A stretch of DNA of 21,027 nucleotides from Candidatus Omnitrophota bacterium. Its GTDB lineage: Bacteria > Omnitrophota > Gorgyraeia > Gygaellales > Profunditerraquicolaceae. Where the stretch lies: positions 1 through 21,027 of the forward strand of contig CAIVOB010000088.1 of assembly GCA_903907475.1 (NCBI GenBank), in the 5' to 3' direction. Below the pieces are notes generated by a model. That model did not search any database, was not told the DNA's origin, and saw nothing but the letters and a program-made list of their open reading frames with translations. The translations under genes and the position numbers were made by a program. This document shows positions 10,181 through 19,434 of this stretch, piece by piece (the first letter of the stretch is position 1; every line of letters starts with the position of its first letter).

Positions 10181-11451
10181 GTATTTTAATTAAGAATGGC
10201 AGAGTAATTGATCCGGCAAATAAGATTGATGATATCTTAGATATCTTAATTGAAGGAAATAAAATCGCGCAAGTTGCTAAAAATATTAAAATTGCGGCTA
10301 AAAATGTTATTGACGCACAAAATAAAATTATCGCTCCGGGAATTATTGATATGCACGTTCATTTGCGAGAACCGGGAAGAGAAGACAATGAAACTGTGGC
10401 GACGGCCACGGCGGCCGCGGCTTCGGGTGGGGTGACTACGGTTTTAGCGATGCCTAATACTAATCCGGCCATGGACACGGCACAAAACGTGGAACTTCTA
10501 AAAGGGATAATTAAACAAAGCGCGAAAATTAATGTTTTAATTTGTGGGACTATTACTAAAAATCGTTTCGGCCAAGAATTGAGTGATTTTGGAGCTTTAA
10601 AAAAAAGCGGCGTGATTGCTTTATCGGATGATGGAGCTTCGGTAGATAATGATGTCCTGATGTTAGAAGCGTTAGAAAAAGCTCAAAGCCTTAATCTTTT
10701 AACGATTTGTCATGCGGAAGATAAAGTTTTGGCGGCTAAAGGGGTGATGAATTTAGGTTTTAATTCTACGCGTTTAGGATTACGGGGGATATCTAATGCC
10801 TCGGAATTTGAAAGAGTGGCGCGAGATATTACTTTGGCGGGGAAAACCAAAGCAGCTTTACATATTGCTCATGTGAGTTGTCGCCAATCAGTGTTAGCGA
10901 TTGCTCAGGCAAAACAACAAGGCTGGCGTGTTACTTGCGAGACGGCGCCGCATTATTTTGCTTTGAGCGATGATAACCTCCTTGGATATGATACAAATAT
11001 GAAAATGAATCCGCCCTTAAGAAGCAAAATAGATGTCGCAGCGATTAAGCAAGGCTTGAAAGATGGAGTGATTGATGTGATTGCTTCTGATCATGCTCCC
11101 CATACGGAACATGAAAAAGATATTGAGTTTGAACGCGCGCAATTTGGGGTTATCGGTTTAGAAACGGAGTTGGCGGTTAGCATTACGGAATTAATTGCTT
11201 CGGGATTATTAAGTTGGAAAAGAGTAATCGAATTGTTATCTTTAAATCCGGCACGAGTTTTAGGCTTAGATAAAGGAAGTTTGAGTGTCGGTAAAATCGC
11301 GGATTTAATCGTGATTTCTCCGGAAGATCAATGGCGGGTGGAAAAAAATAAGATAATTTCTAAATCTAAAAATTGTGCTTTCTTAGGTAAAAATTTAGTC
11401 GGCCGGGTAGATTATACAATTTGTGATGGTAAGATCGTTTATCAAAAGTAA
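10177..11451 (+). CDS. pyrC: Dihydroorotase (class I)
   Basis: Zinc amidohydrolase that cyclises carbamoyl aspartate to dihydroorotate. Metal-ligand motifs are complete: MHVHLREPG with His60 and His62, SDDGASV, ICHAED, LHIAHVS and ASDHAPH. The 424-residue length and sequence blocks fit class I enzymes (PyrC of Gram-positive and deep-branching bacteria), not the short E. coli type. Because the metal ligands are present it should be active rather than a pseudo-dihydroorotase. The start overlaps pyrB by four bases. A tRNA gene begins only 12 bases after its stop. Confidence 0.95.
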   Translation: MSILIKNGRVIDPANKIDDILDILIEGNKIAQVAKNIKIAAKNVIDAQNKIIAPGIIDMHVHLREPGREDNETVATATAAAASGGVTTVLAMPNTNPAMDTAQNVELLKGIIKQSAKINVLICGTITKNRFGQELSDFGALKKSGVIALSDDGASVDNDVLMLEALEKAQSLNLLTICHAEDKVLAAKGVMNLGFNSTRLGLRGISNASEFERVARDITLAGKTKAALHIAHVSCRQSVLAIAQAKQQGWRVTCETAPHYFALSDDNLLGYDTNMKMNPPLRSKIDVAAIKQGLKDGVIDVIASDHAPHTEHEKDIEFERAQFGVIGLETELAVSITELIASGLLSWKRVIELLSLNPARVLGLDKGSLSVGKIADLIVISPEDQWRVEKNKIISKSKNCAFLGKNLVGRVDYTICDGKIVYQK

Positions 11452-11463
11452 CGCTAGATTTTT

Positions 11464-11535
11464 GCGCCTGTGGCCCAACGGATAGGGCACTAGCCTCCGG
11501 AGCTAGTGGTGCAGGTTCAATTCCTGCCAGGCGCA
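11464..11535 (+). tRNA. tRNA-Arg (anticodon CCG)
   Basis: Complete cloverleaf: acceptor GCGCCTG/CAGGCGC, D stem GCCC/GGGC, anticodon stem CTAGC/GCTAG with loop CTCCGGA (anticodon CCG, reads CGG), and T arm GCAGG-TTCAATT-CCTGC. The discriminator is A; CCA is not encoded. It lies inside the pyr operon between pyrC and carA. Its 3' end is repeated twice downstream, a pattern associated with integration at tRNA genes. Confidence 0.95.
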
Positions 11536-11569
11536 CTAAATGATGGGCAGGAAGCTCATAACGGTTCAC

Positions 11570-11737
11570 ACTTGTTCGCTACGCTCACAAGTGTTTCGCT
11601 AGACTAAAGCTTAAGGTGCTCAATTCCTGCCAGGCGCATAAAATAAAGTAGGAATAATGGCTTGTACTTGTTCGCTACGCTCACAAGTGTTTCGCTAGAC
11701 CAAAGCTTAAGGTGCTCAATTCCTGCCAGGCGCATAA
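11570..11737 (+). repeat. Two tandem 72-bp repeats carrying the 3' end of tRNA-Arg
   Basis: Bases 11570-11641 and 11666-11737 are the same at 71 of 72 positions (T11605 versus C11701), with a period of 96. Each holds a hairpin with arms ACTTGT/ACAAGT around TCGCTACGCTC (extended to ACACTTGT/ACAAGTGT in the first copy), and ends with TCAATTCCTGCCAGGCGCA, the last 19 bases of the tRNA gene (tRNA 11517-11535; copies 11620-11638 and 11716-11734). GGTGC just before also matches the tRNA, with AGGT deleted. They cannot form a tRNA. They may be attachment-site scars or copies of an intergenic repeat seeded from the tRNA end. No integrase is visible. Confidence 0.8.
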
Positions 11738-11856
11738 GATGAATGGCGAAAAGAGAAAAAAGAGCAAAGTGGAGTAGTTAGATTATAAAACTGGTAGAAA
11801 ATAGGTAATAGTGGTGTAATAAAGCGATTTTATGGGGAAAATTTGAGTAGTTTGAC
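11738..11856 (+). other. AT-rich leader of carA, nothing recognisable
   Basis: Purine-rich, AT-rich sequence between the tRNA-linked repeats and carA. I see no convincing promoter, no good ribosome-binding site (only a GAG about 12 bases before the ATG) and no terminator. A weak promoter for the carA-to-pyrF half could be hidden here, because the tRNA and repeats separate it from the pyrR promoter. Confidence 0.4.
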
Positions 11857-12948
11857 ATGAAAGCGATCATTTATCTTGAAGACGGGAAGAGCTTCAATGC
11901 TCAAAGCAGCATGGATACCGAGCGTTTGGGAGAAGTGATTATTAATACCGCGGTGGTGGGATATCAAGAAATGATTACCGATCCGGCTAATGCTGGTAAA
12001 ATTTTAGTGCTCACTTATCCTTTGATTGGTAATTACGGAATCGCGGCGCAATTTAGCGAATCGGCTAAAATTTGGGTCAGCGCTTTAGCGGTTAAGGAGA
12101 AAAGTAGGATTTATTCTCATTGGCAAGCCAAGGAAAGTTTAGATACTTTCTTAAAAAAGGGAGCAACCCCGATAATTTATAATTTAGACACGCGGAGTTT
12201 AACGGTGTATTTGCGGGATAACGGCCCTTTAGTGGGGATAATTTCGACGCAAGAGTTTGAAACTAAAAAATTGGCGGACAAAATAAATAAATTTAAAAAG
12301 CAGCCCGCAAAAAGTTTATTTCCGGAGGTTTCGGTTAAAAAAGTGAAAATTTCTTCTAAAATTAAAGGGGTAACCATCGCAGTTTTAGATTTAGGCTTGA
12401 CGCAGGGTTTAATTAAACAATTAGAAAGTTTAAATTTTAAATTAAATATTTTTCCTTATTACGCTAGCGGAAAAGAAATTTTAGCCGTGAAACCTAAAGG
12501 CTTGATAATTTCTAATGGGCCGGAAAATGATCCGTATTTAAATACGCTGGCAGAAAATATTAGCCCTTTGATTGGTAAGCTTCCGATTTTGGGAGTTGCT
12601 AGCGGTTGTCAGGTTTTAGCACTGGCTTTAGGAGCGAAGTTAGCGCGTTTAAAATTTGGCCACCGGGGAGTAAATTATCCGATCGCGCGGCCGGGAACTT
12701 TTAAAGGCGAGATTACGGCGCAAAATCATGAATATGTAATCGCAAATAATTCTTTACGCAAGATTAAAGATTTAAAGGTTACCGCTTATAACCTTAATGA
12801 CCATACAATCGAAGAAATTGAAAGTAAAAAATTAAAGCTCATCGGAGTGCAATATAATCCGGTCACGACGGGTTTTTGCGGAGTAAATGAGGTATTAATT
12901 AAATTTAGTAAATTAGTCAAGCCTGCTTTTCGGCGGGCGGAAAGATAA
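11857..12948 (+). CDS. carA: Carbamoyl-phosphate synthetase small subunit with lost glutaminase site
   Basis: The family member normally hydrolyses glutamine and passes ammonia to CarB. The fold is clearly Car[10 protein letters not shown] start, [27 protein letters not shown], and [10 protein letters not shown], with 363 residues and no frameshift. The catalytic site is gone. The nucleophile motif G-I-C-L-G-H-Q reads GVASGCQ (residues 246-252, Ala248 in place of Cys). The usual Q-F-H-P-E reads QYNPV (332-336), replacing catalytic His by Asn334 and Glu by Val336. Glutamine-binding positions are also altered: T-D-P-S to TDPA (Ala44), G-P-G-D-P to GPENDP (221-226), N-H-G-F to NHEY (290-293). 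I infer a structural subunit supporting an ammonia-dependent synthetase. carB follows after one base. Confidence 0.93.
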   Translation: MKAIIYLEDGKSFNAQSSMDTERLGEVIINTAVVGYQEMITDPANAGKILVLTYPLIGNYGIAAQFSESAKIWVSALAVKEKSRIYSHWQAKESLDTFLKKGATPIIYNLDTRSLTVYLRDNGPLVGIISTQEFETKKLADKINKFKKQPAKSLFPEVSVKKVKISSKIKGVTIAVLDLGLTQGLIKQLESLNFKLNIFPYYASGKEILAVKPKGLIISNGPENDPYLNTLAENISPLIGKLPILGVASGCQVLALALGAKLARLKFGHRGVNYPIARPGTFKGEITAQNHEYVIANNSLRKIKDLKVTAYNLNDHTIEEIESKKLKLIGVQYNPVTTGFCGVNEVLIKFSKLVKPAFRRAER

Positions 12949-12949
12949 A

Positions 12950-15900
12950 GTGCCGCGGCGGAAAGATATTAAGAAAGTTTTAATGATTGGGTCCGGGCCG
13001 ATTGTCATTGGACAAGCTTGCGAATTTGATTATTCCGGATCACAAGCTTGTAAAGCGCTCAAGGAAGAGGGTTATTATACGATTTTAGTAAATTCTAATC
13101 CGGCGACAATTATGACTGATCCGGGCTTAGCGAACGTGACTTATATTGAGCCTTTGAATATTGAGGTACTGACTAAGATTATTGCCAAAGAAAGGCCGGA
13201 TGCGATTTTACCTACTTTAGGCGGGCAGACGGGATTAAATTTAGTTTTTTTTCTCATGCAAACCGGTGTACTTAAAAAATATGGGGTAGAATCTATCGGT
13301 TCATCGGTGGAAGCGATTGCTTGTGCTGAAGACCGGGAACTTTTTAAGCAAGCGATGCAGGAGATCGGAGTGGCAATGCCCAAAAGCGGGATTGCCACCA
13401 CCTTAAAAGCGGGGATGAAGATTGGCCTGGAGATGGGATTCCCTTTAATTTTACGTCCGGCATATTGTTTGGGTGGAAATGGCGGCGGGATTGCTTATAA
13501 CCAGGAGGAGTTGGAAATTTTATTGACTCAAGGTATTGAAACCAGCCCCGTGCATCAAGTATTGGTGGAGCAGTCAGTTTTAGGTTGGAAAGAAATTGAA
13601 TTTGAAGTGATGCGTGATTGCGCCGATAATGTCATTATCGTTACTTCGATGGAAAATGTTGATCCGATGGGGGTGCATACCGGAGATAGCATCGTGGTCG
13701 CTCCGGCGCAGACTTTGACTCCAGAGGAGTATAATAATTTTACTTTTCTTTGTAAAAAAATCATTCGTAAGATTAATATTTCCGGCGGCGGGGCAAATAT
13801 TCAATTTGCGCAAAATCCGGATGACGGAAAAATTGTAATTATCGAAGTTAATCCGCGGCTTTCGCGTTCTTCGGCTTTAGCTTCTAAAGCGACGGGATTT
13901 CCGATTGCCCGGGTGGCGACAAAATTAGCAGTAGGTTTAACTTTGCCGGAAGTGATGAATCAGGTGACAAGCAAAACTACCTCTTTTTTCGAACCGACGG
14001 TAGATTACTGTGTTTTTAAAATTTGCCGCTTTACTTTTGAAAAATTTCCTTATGCGCCAAGAGTATTAAACACTTCGATGAAGGCGGTGGGAGAAGCAAT
14101 GTCGATTGGCCGCAATTTTAAAGAGGCTTTACAAAAAGGAATGCGCTCGATTGAAATTAAGCGTTTTGGATTTGGCGCGGATGGAGAGGATAAAATTACT
14201 GACGCTGAGCTTAAAAATCCGGAGCCACTTTTATTGCAAGAAATAAAAGATAAAGTGCGTATTCCTAATGATGAAAGGCTTTTTTATTTGCGTTATGCTT
14301 TAAAAGCGGGTTTAAGTATTGATGAAATTTATAGTTTATCGCGCATTGATCGTTGGTTTCTTGATAATTTAAAACAACTAGTGGAGTTAGAAGAAAAAAT
14401 TAAGGAGTTTCGTAATGCAAAAGAAGAAGATGAGTTAAAAATTCCATTGGAATTATTAGCTCAGGCCAAGGTCGATGGGTTTTCGGATCATCAAATTGCG
14501 TTTCTTTTGCAGACTAAGGAGGCTAAAGTGAGACAATTGCGTAAAAAAAGCAGTTTAAAGGCTGCTTATAAATTAGTGGATACTTGCGGTGGGGAATTTA
14601 ACGCGAAGCGGCCGTATTTTTATTCGACTCAGGAAACTAAAGACGAGGCGCGGGTAAGTAAAAATAAAAAAGTCGTGATTTTAGGCGGAGGCCCAAATCG
14701 AATCGGCCAAGGGATTGAGTTTGATTATTGTTGTTGTCATGCGGCATACGCTTTAAAAGAAGAAGGGGTCGATAGTATTATGGTTAATTGTAATCCGGAA
14801 ACGGTTTCTACGGATTACGATACTTCTGACCGGTTATACTTTGAACCGCTGACTTTTGAAGATATCATGAATATTATTGAACTGGAAAAACCTTTGGGGG
14901 TGATTGTGCAATTTGGCGGTCAAACTCCGATTAATTTAGCGGTGGCTTTGCGTCAGGCGGGAGTAAATATTTTAGGCACAAGTTCCGAGAGTATTGATAT
15001 CGCCGAAGACCGGAAACGTTTTAAACAACTGATTAATAAATTAGGTTTATTACAGCCTAACAGCGGCACGGTGTTTACTTTTGCGGAAGCGCTAAAAGTC
15101 GCGCGAGAAATTGGTTATCCGGTATTGGTGCGCCCATCTTATGTGCTCGGGGGACGGGCGATGGAGATTGTTTATGAGGAAGATTTATTGGAAAGGTTTA
15201 TTAAAGAAGCGGCGGAGGTTTCCGGAGAACATCCGATCTTAATTGATAAATTTTTAGAAGATGCGATCGAGGTCGATGTAGATTTAATCGGTGACGGAGA
15301 AACTTTTGTCATTGGAGGGATTTTGGAGCACATTGAGCAAGCCGGGGTGCATTCCGGAGACGCGGCGATGACTTTACCGACTTATACTTTATCTCCGGAT
15401 ATTTTAAAGAAAATTCGTGAAGCATCTTATAGTTTAGCTAAAGAGTTGCATATCGTGGGTTTGATGAACATTCAATATGCGGTTAAGGATGCCAAAGTTT
15501 ATATTTTAGAAGTGAATCCCCGCGCTTCGCGCACGGTGCCTTTGGTTTCCAAAGTTATTGGTGTACCGTTAGCGAAACTGGCGACTAAAATTATGCTTGG
15601 TAAATCACTGAAAGACTTAGGTTTTACCGAGGAGGTTATTCCGCAATATGTGGCGGTTAAAGAATCTGTTTTTCCTTTTAATCGTTTTCCGGGGGTGGAT
15701 GTCATGCTCGGCCCGGAGATGAAGTCTACCGGAGAGGTGATGGGAATTGATTTAGATTTTTCCAGTGCTTATATTAAAAGTCAGCTTGCCGCCGGCCAAA
15801 AAGTCCCTAAAAAAGGCAATGTTTTTATCTCGGTCCATGATCGGGATAAAAGGGATGTGGTGTTTATCGCCAAAAAATTAAAAGATTTGGGTTTTCATCT

Positions 15901-16228
15901 TTTCGCTTCCAGCGGCACGGCATCGGTTTTAGAAAAGAATAATATTCCGGTAAAAGTGCTGCCGAAAATTTCAGAAGGCCGGCCCAATATCCTGGATTTA
16001 ATGAAAGACGGAAAAATCCAGATGGTCATTAATACGCCTTCGGGAAGAATTCCCCGGGAAGATGAAGTAAAAATCCGCTCGCAGGTAATTATTTATAATA
16101 TCCCTTATACCACGACGATTTTTGGCGCCCAGGCGACCGTTAACGGGATCGAGACGTATCTTAAAAAAGATTTGGGGATAAAATCTTTGCAAGAATATCA
16201 TAAAATAAAAACTAAAAAGGTTAAATAA
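12950..16228 (+). CDS. carB: Carbamoyl-phosphate synthetase large subunit
   Basis: Makes carbamoyl phosphate from bicarbonate, ammonia and two ATP, feeding PyrB and possibly arginine synthesis. The 1092 residues show the full arrangement. The N-terminal ATP-grasp half starts with [21 protein letters not shown] and includes [23 protein letters not shown] and [18 protein letters not shown]. An oligomerisation region follows (about 410-560). The C-terminal ATP-grasp half begins near 572 with [16 protein letters not shown] and includes EVNPRASRT. An MGS-like allosteric domain fills about 945-1092 with SEGRPNI and INTPSGR. Both ATP-binding halves look catalytically intact, unlike CarA. The GTG start at 12950 gives [10 protein letters not shown]; the ribosome-binding site is weak and coupling to carA is likely. 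Confidence 0.97.
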   Translation: MPRRKDIKKVLMIGSGPIVIGQACEFDYSGSQACKALKEEGYYTILVNSNPATIMTDPGLANVTYIEPLNIEVLTKIIAKERPDAILPTLGGQTGLNLVFFLMQTGVLKKYGVESIGSSVEAIACAEDRELFKQAMQEIGVAMPKSGIATTLKAGMKIGLEMGFPLILRPAYCLGGNGGGIAYNQEELEILLTQGIETSPVHQVLVEQSVLGWKEIEFEVMRDCADNVIIVTSMENVDPMGVHTGDSIVVAPAQTLTPEEYNNFTFLCKKIIRKINISGGGANIQFAQNPDDGKIVIIEVNPRLSRSSALASKATGFPIARVATKLAVGLTLPEVMNQVTSKTTSFFEPTVDYCVFKICRFTFEKFPYAPRVLNTSMKAVGEAMSIGRNFKEALQKGMRSIEIKRFGFGADGEDKITDAELKNPEPLLLQEIKDKVRIPNDERLFYLRYALKAGLSIDEIYSLSRIDRWFLDNLKQLVELEEKIKEFRNAKEEDELKIPLELLAQAKVDGFSDHQIAFLLQTKEAKVRQLRKKSSLKAAYKLVDTCGGEFNAKRPYFYSTQETKDEARVSKNKKVVILGGGPNRIGQGIEFDYCCCHAAYALKEEGVDSIMVNCNPETVSTDYDTSDRLYFEPLTFEDIMNIIELEKPLGVIVQFGGQTPINLAVALRQAGVNILGTSSESIDIAEDRKRFKQLINKLGLLQPNSGTVFTFAEALKVAREIGYPVLVRPSYVLGGRAMEIVYEEDLLERFIKEAAEVSGEHPILIDKFLEDAIEVDVDLIGDGETFVIGGILEHIEQAGVHSGDAAMTLPTYTLSPDILKKIREASYSLAKELHIVGLMNIQYAVKDAKVYILEVNPRASRTVPLVSKVIGVPLAKLATKIMLGKSLKDLGFTEEVIPQYVAVKESVFPFNRFPGVDVMLGPEMKSTGEVMGIDLDFSSAYIKSQLAAGQKVPKKGNVFISVHDRDKRDVVFIAKKLKDLGFHLFASSGTASVLEKNNIPVKVLPKISEGRPNILDLMKDGKIQMVINTPSGRIPREDEVKIRSQVIIYNIPYTTTIFGAQATVNGIETYLKKDLGIKSLQEYHKIKTKKVK

Positions 16229-16239
16229 ATTTTTAAAAT

Positions 16240-17040
16240 ATGCCAGAATTGCCGGAAGTAGAAACTATAAAAAGAGATTTAGAAAAAATAATTCTTGGGG
16301 AAAAATTCGTTAAGATTTGCGTGCATCAGGCAGGAGTAATTCGCCAGCCAAGCGCGAAACTTTTTTCTCAAGGCTTAGTGGGGTTAAGGGTTAAAAATAT
16401 TTTACGCCGCGGTAAACTTTTAATTTTTGAATTGTCTAATGGCCAGGCTTTGACGATCCATTTAAAAATGACGGGCCAGTTAGTTTATCCTGGAGGTAGC
16501 AGCAAAAGCCGGGTGGCGTTTTATTTTACCGGAGGTAAAATTTTAGATTTTAATGATCAGCGGCTTTTTGGGGAGCTGCGTTTAGTGGATCGTTGGGAAA
16601 CTTTAAAGTTTGTTCAAGAGCTGGGACCGGAGCCATTTGATTTGACTTGCCGTGTTTTTCAGGATATGCTGCTTAAAAAGAAGACTGCGATTAAACCGCT
16701 ACTTTTGGATCAAAAATTTATTTCCGGAATTGGCAATATTTACGCTGCGGAAATTCTTTATCGCGCAAAAATTAATCCGCTTCGTTCGAGTAAAACTCTT
16801 TTGCAAAATGAAGTGGAAACGTTATTTTGTCAAACTATTGCGGTGTTAAAAATGGCGATTAAATGCGGGGGTTCATCGGTTGATGATTACGTGCGGGTTT
16901 CCGGGGAAAATGGCGATTATGCCCGGCATCATCAGGTTTACGGCAGACAAGGACGACCTTGTTTTGTTTGCAAGAATTTAATTCAAAGAATTACTCAGGG
17001 GTCGCGGGGCACTTATTTTTGCCCTCATTGTCAAAGGTAA
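16240..17040 (+). CDS. mutM: Formamidopyrimidine-DNA glycosylase
   Basis: Base-excision repair enzyme that removes 8-oxoguanine and formamidopyrimidines and nicks the strand. The mature N-terminus PELPEVET supplies the catalytic Pro and Glu, IHLKMTGQL carries the conserved His and Met near the lesion, ISGIGNIYA gives the DNA-contact Asn, and the C-terminal zinc finger is C241-x2-C244-x16-C261-x2-C264. Length 266 is standard. The PELPEVET start with the intact zinc finger points to MutM rather than endonuclease VIII. It lies 11 bases after carB and 2 bases before the next gene, so it travels with the pyr operon although it has no pyrimidine-synthesis role. Confidence 0.95.
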   Translation: MPELPEVETIKRDLEKIILGEKFVKICVHQAGVIRQPSAKLFSQGLVGLRVKNILRRGKLLIFELSNGQALTIHLKMTGQLVYPGGSSKSRVAFYFTGGKILDFNDQRLFGELRLVDRWETLKFVQELGPEPFDLTCRVFQDMLLKKKTAIKPLLLDQKFISGIGNIYAAEILYRAKINPLRSSKTLLQNEVETLFCQTIAVLKMAIKCGGSSVDDYVRVSGENGDYARHHQVYGRQGRPCFVCKNLIQRITQGSRGTYFCPHCQR

Positions 17041-17042
17041 AA

Positions 17043-17729
17043 ATGAAAAAACGTCTTAAGATTAACGGGATCATTATGGGGATAGCGGCAATCGTGGTGA
17101 TTGTTTCCCCCCGGGTTTTTTTTCAAAACGGTGGAGCGTCAAATTGGGCTGAATACATCCAATTTTTAGGATTTGCTTTAATACTTTTAGGCCAAATTAT
17201 TCGGGTTTCGGCGCGGGGTTATAAAGCTGAACATTCTCAGGATAGCCAGGCTTTAATTCAGGGCGGGCCTTATCAGGTTGTGCGTAATCCGATGTATTTG
17301 GGGATATTTTTAATCGGGTTGGGAGTAGTTTTGGCGGTCTTCAAATGGTGGGTCGCGGGAATTTTCTCCCTGGTTTTTATGATCCGCTATTTGACACTTA
17401 TTTTTCAGGAAGAGAAAAAACTGCGTTCTTTTTTTCCGCAGAGTTACCCGCAATATTGTCAAAGCGTGCCCCGGATTTTACCTAAAATTACAAGCTTAAT
17501 GAAATTAGATTTAGGTGCCTATCTGCCAATGAAGATAATTTGGTTTCAAAAAGAAATTGGTTCGATGATCACGCTTTTTGCTTTACTTTTGTTAGCCAAA
17601 CTTTGGATGGGGCTGCGTGCGGGAAAAATTCAGCTCTTCTTAGAGCAGTTGTTAGGTTTAGGCTTGATTTTTATTTTAAGTTTAATTTTTATTTGGATAC
17701 TTAGTAAGCGCACGGCAAAAATAAAATGA
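17043..17729 (+). CDS. ICMT/phospholipid-methyltransferase-like membrane protein
   Basis: Probable S-adenosylmethionine-dependent membrane methyltransferase of the isoprenylcysteine carboxyl methyltransferase/PEMT superfamily; the substrate is unknown. The family signature is visible: GGPYQVVRNPMYLGIFLIGLG (about residues 74-94), then EEKKLRSFF, SYPQYCQSVPR-ILP (about 123-147). Membrane segments are predicted near 9-27, 38-55, 84-121, 173-190 and 203-220. The last two, beyond the usual end of short family members, form an extra C-terminal hairpin. ATG at 17043 is chosen because it follows the mutM stop by 2 bases and has AAAGG a few bases upstream; the frame is open farther back but only inside mutM. 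It overlaps pyrK by four bases (ATGA). Confidence 0.8.
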   Translation: MKKRLKINGIIMGIAAIVVIVSPRVFFQNGGASNWAEYIQFLGFALILLGQIIRVSARGYKAEHSQDSQALIQGGPYQVVRNPMYLGIFLIGLGVVLAVFKWWVAGIFSLVFMIRYLTLIFQEEKKLRSFFPQSYPQYCQSVPRILPKITSLMKLDLGAYLPMKIIWFQKEIGSMITLFALLLLAKLWMGLRAGKIQLFLEQLLGLGLIFILSLIFIWILSKRTAKIK

Positions 17730-18514
17730 AAATTCAACAAATTAAGGCGCGAATCGTTTCTAATAAAGAGGTTAAAGCTAATTTTTGGCTTTTAGAGTTT
17801 GTTTCAAGCAGTATTGCTAAAGCGGCGCAGCCCGGCCAATTTGTTAATGTTAAAGTAGCTTCGGGGTGGGCTCCTTTATTAAGAAGGCCGCTTAGTATTC
17901 ATAAAATAAAAAATGGTAAAGTGCAGTTATTTTATGAGGCGCTTGGTTTAGCCACTGAGATTTTGACGCAAAGAAGGCCAAAAGAATTTTTAGATATTAT
18001 CGGTCCGTTAGGTAGCGGATTTAATTATCAAAAAAGCGTGGTTAAATCCGGGAAAACCAAGAATATTTTAATTGCTGGAGGAATGGGAGTAGCACCTTTA
18101 GTATTTTTGGCGGAAAAAATTAAAATGCATAAGCCTCTGGTTTTAATTGGAGCGCAAAGCGCAAATAAGGTTCTTTGTGCCCAGGAATTTAGAAATTTTG
18201 GTTGTCAGGTAAAAATAGCGACTAATGATGGTTCGTTAGGGTTTGGCGGCCAAGTTACGGATTTATTAAAAATTAATTTAACACTAGAAAATTCTGTAAA
18301 TTTGTTTGCTTGCGGCCCACAACCAATGCTGCAAGCTGTGGCGCAAATTGCAACGGCGAAAAATATAAATTGTGAACTTTCTTTAGAAGCGCATATGGCT
18401 TGTGGCATCGGGGCTTGTTTAGGCTGCGTGGTGATGACTAAATCCGGTTACAAAAGAGTTTGCCAAGACGGCCCGGTTTTTTCTAGTAAAGAGTTAACTT
18501 GGGAAAAGCGATGA
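17726..18514 (+). CDS. pyrK: Dihydroorotate dehydrogenase electron-transfer subunit
   Basis: FAD and [2Fe-2S] subunit of class 1B dihydroorotate dehydrogenase, passing electrons from PyrD to NAD+. The ferredoxin-reductase-like fold has the flavin motif PLLRRPLSIH, the nucleotide loop LIAGGMGVAPLVFLAEK and the ACGPQPML element. The cluster ligands are C226-x4-C231-x2-C234-x11-C246 in MACGIGACLGC...RVCQDGPVF. Length 262 is normal. It sits next to pyrD with a four-base overlap (ATGA), the standard partner arrangement. Confidence 0.95.
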   Translation: MKIQQIKARIVSNKEVKANFWLLEFVSSSIAKAAQPGQFVNVKVASGWAPLLRRPLSIHKIKNGKVQLFYEALGLATEILTQRRPKEFLDIIGPLGSGFNYQKSVVKSGKTKNILIAGGMGVAPLVFLAEKIKMHKPLVLIGAQSANKVLCAQEFRNFGCQVKIATNDGSLGFGGQVTDLLKINLTLENSVNLFACGPQPMLQAVAQIATAKNINCELSLEAHMACGIGACLGCVVMTKSGYKRVCQDGPVFSSKELTWEKR

Positions 18515-19434
18515 AACCAAATTTAAGCGTGCGGTTGGGAAACCTAGATTTAAAAAATCCGGTGTTGGTAGCTTCGGGAACATTCGGCTACGCGCAAGAA
18601 TTTAAGGATTTAGTAGATTTAAAAAAATTGGGAGCGATTGTTACTAAGACCATCACCTTAAAAAGCCGTCCGGGTAATCTTAGCCCGCGCACCTGCGAAA
18701 CTCCTTGCGGGTTGCTTAATTCTATTGGATTGGAAAATCCCGGGATTGACGGGTTTATCTCGCAAAAGCTTCCTTTTTTAAAAAAAATCGGCATTCCGAT
18801 TATTGTCAGTATCGCGGCTGAAGAAAGCCCGGAAGAATTTGTGGTTTTAGTAGAAAAGTTAAATTTGATTAAAGAAATCGCGGCTTTAGAGTTAAATATT
18901 TCTTGCCCTAATTTGCAAAAGAACAAATTAATTGCTCAGGATGCCGCAGAAACTTTTGCTTTGGTGAGCCAATTACGTAAAATTACCACAAAATGTTTAA
19001 TTACTAAGTTATCTCCTAATGTCACATCAATCGTGGAAATCGCGCAAGCGGCGCAAAATGCCGGCAGCGACGCTTTAGCCCTGATTAATACCTTGGGAGG
19101 GATGTGTATTGATATTAAAAAACGTACTCCTAAAATTGGTTCTTGGGTTGGCGGCTTAAGCGGTCCGGCAATTCGGCCGATCGCATTAAAGATGGTTTGG
19201 GAGACTTATAATAAAATTAAGATTCCGATAATTGGTATGGGTGGTATAATTGATACAGAGAGCGCTTTAGAGTTTTTTATTGCCGGGGCGAGTGCGATTA
19301 GCGTTGGTACGGCAAATTTTGTTAATCCCCGAGTAAGTTTAGAGATTATTGAGGGGTTAAGTAAGTATATGCGGGAGCATGAAATTCAGAATTTTAACAG
19401 TCTAACCGGGAAATTAAAGGCATGCCAAAATTAA
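18511..19434 (+). CDS. pyrD: Dihydroorotate dehydrogenase, class 1B catalytic subunit
   Basis: FMN enzyme that oxidises dihydroorotate to orotate in the cytoplasm with PyrK as partner. The catalytic Cys132 lies in ELNISCPN, as in class 1 enzymes (class 2 would have Ser). Other flavin-site blocks are NPVLVASGTFGY near the start, ITKLSPN, INTLGGM, GGLSGPAIRPIAL and IIGMGGI. I chose the ATG at 18511, which overlaps the pyrK stop by four bases, over an in-frame TTG at 18499; the protein is then 307 residues, typical of the family. It overlaps pyrF by 13 bases. Confidence 0.95.
   Translation: MKPNLSVRLGNLDLKNPVLVASGTFGYAQEFKDLVDLKKLGAIVTKTITLKSRPGNLSPRTCETPCGLLNSIGLENPGIDGFISQKLPFLKKIGIPIIVSIAAEESPEEFVVLVEKLNLIKEIAALELNISCPNLQKNKLIAQDAAETFALVSQLRKITTKCLITKLSPNVTSIVEIAQAAQNAGSDALALINTLGGMCIDIKKRTPKIGSWVGGLSGPAIRPIALKMVWETYNKIKIPIIGMGGIIDTESALEFFIAGASAISVGTANFVNPRVSLEIIEGLSKYMREHEIQNFNSLTGKLKACQN

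Noticed and set aside
11366..11569. 67-residue minus-strand open frame containing AGIEPAPLAPEA
   Set aside because: It is the antisense reading of tRNA-Arg and the end of pyrC, a common source of spurious protein predictions.
11570..11737. CRISPR array
   Set aside because: Only two units of 72 bp ending in a tRNA tail; the interval between them is not spacer-like, and no cas genes are present.
11843..11860. TTGACA-like -35 box at the carA start
   Set aside because: The TTGACA overlaps the start codon and no -10 follows at the right distance.
12590..12610. Sequencing error or frameshift explaining the missing CarA Cys
   Set aside because: The frame and family motifs continue on both sides, and five separate active-site positions differ by substitution, which errors would not produce.
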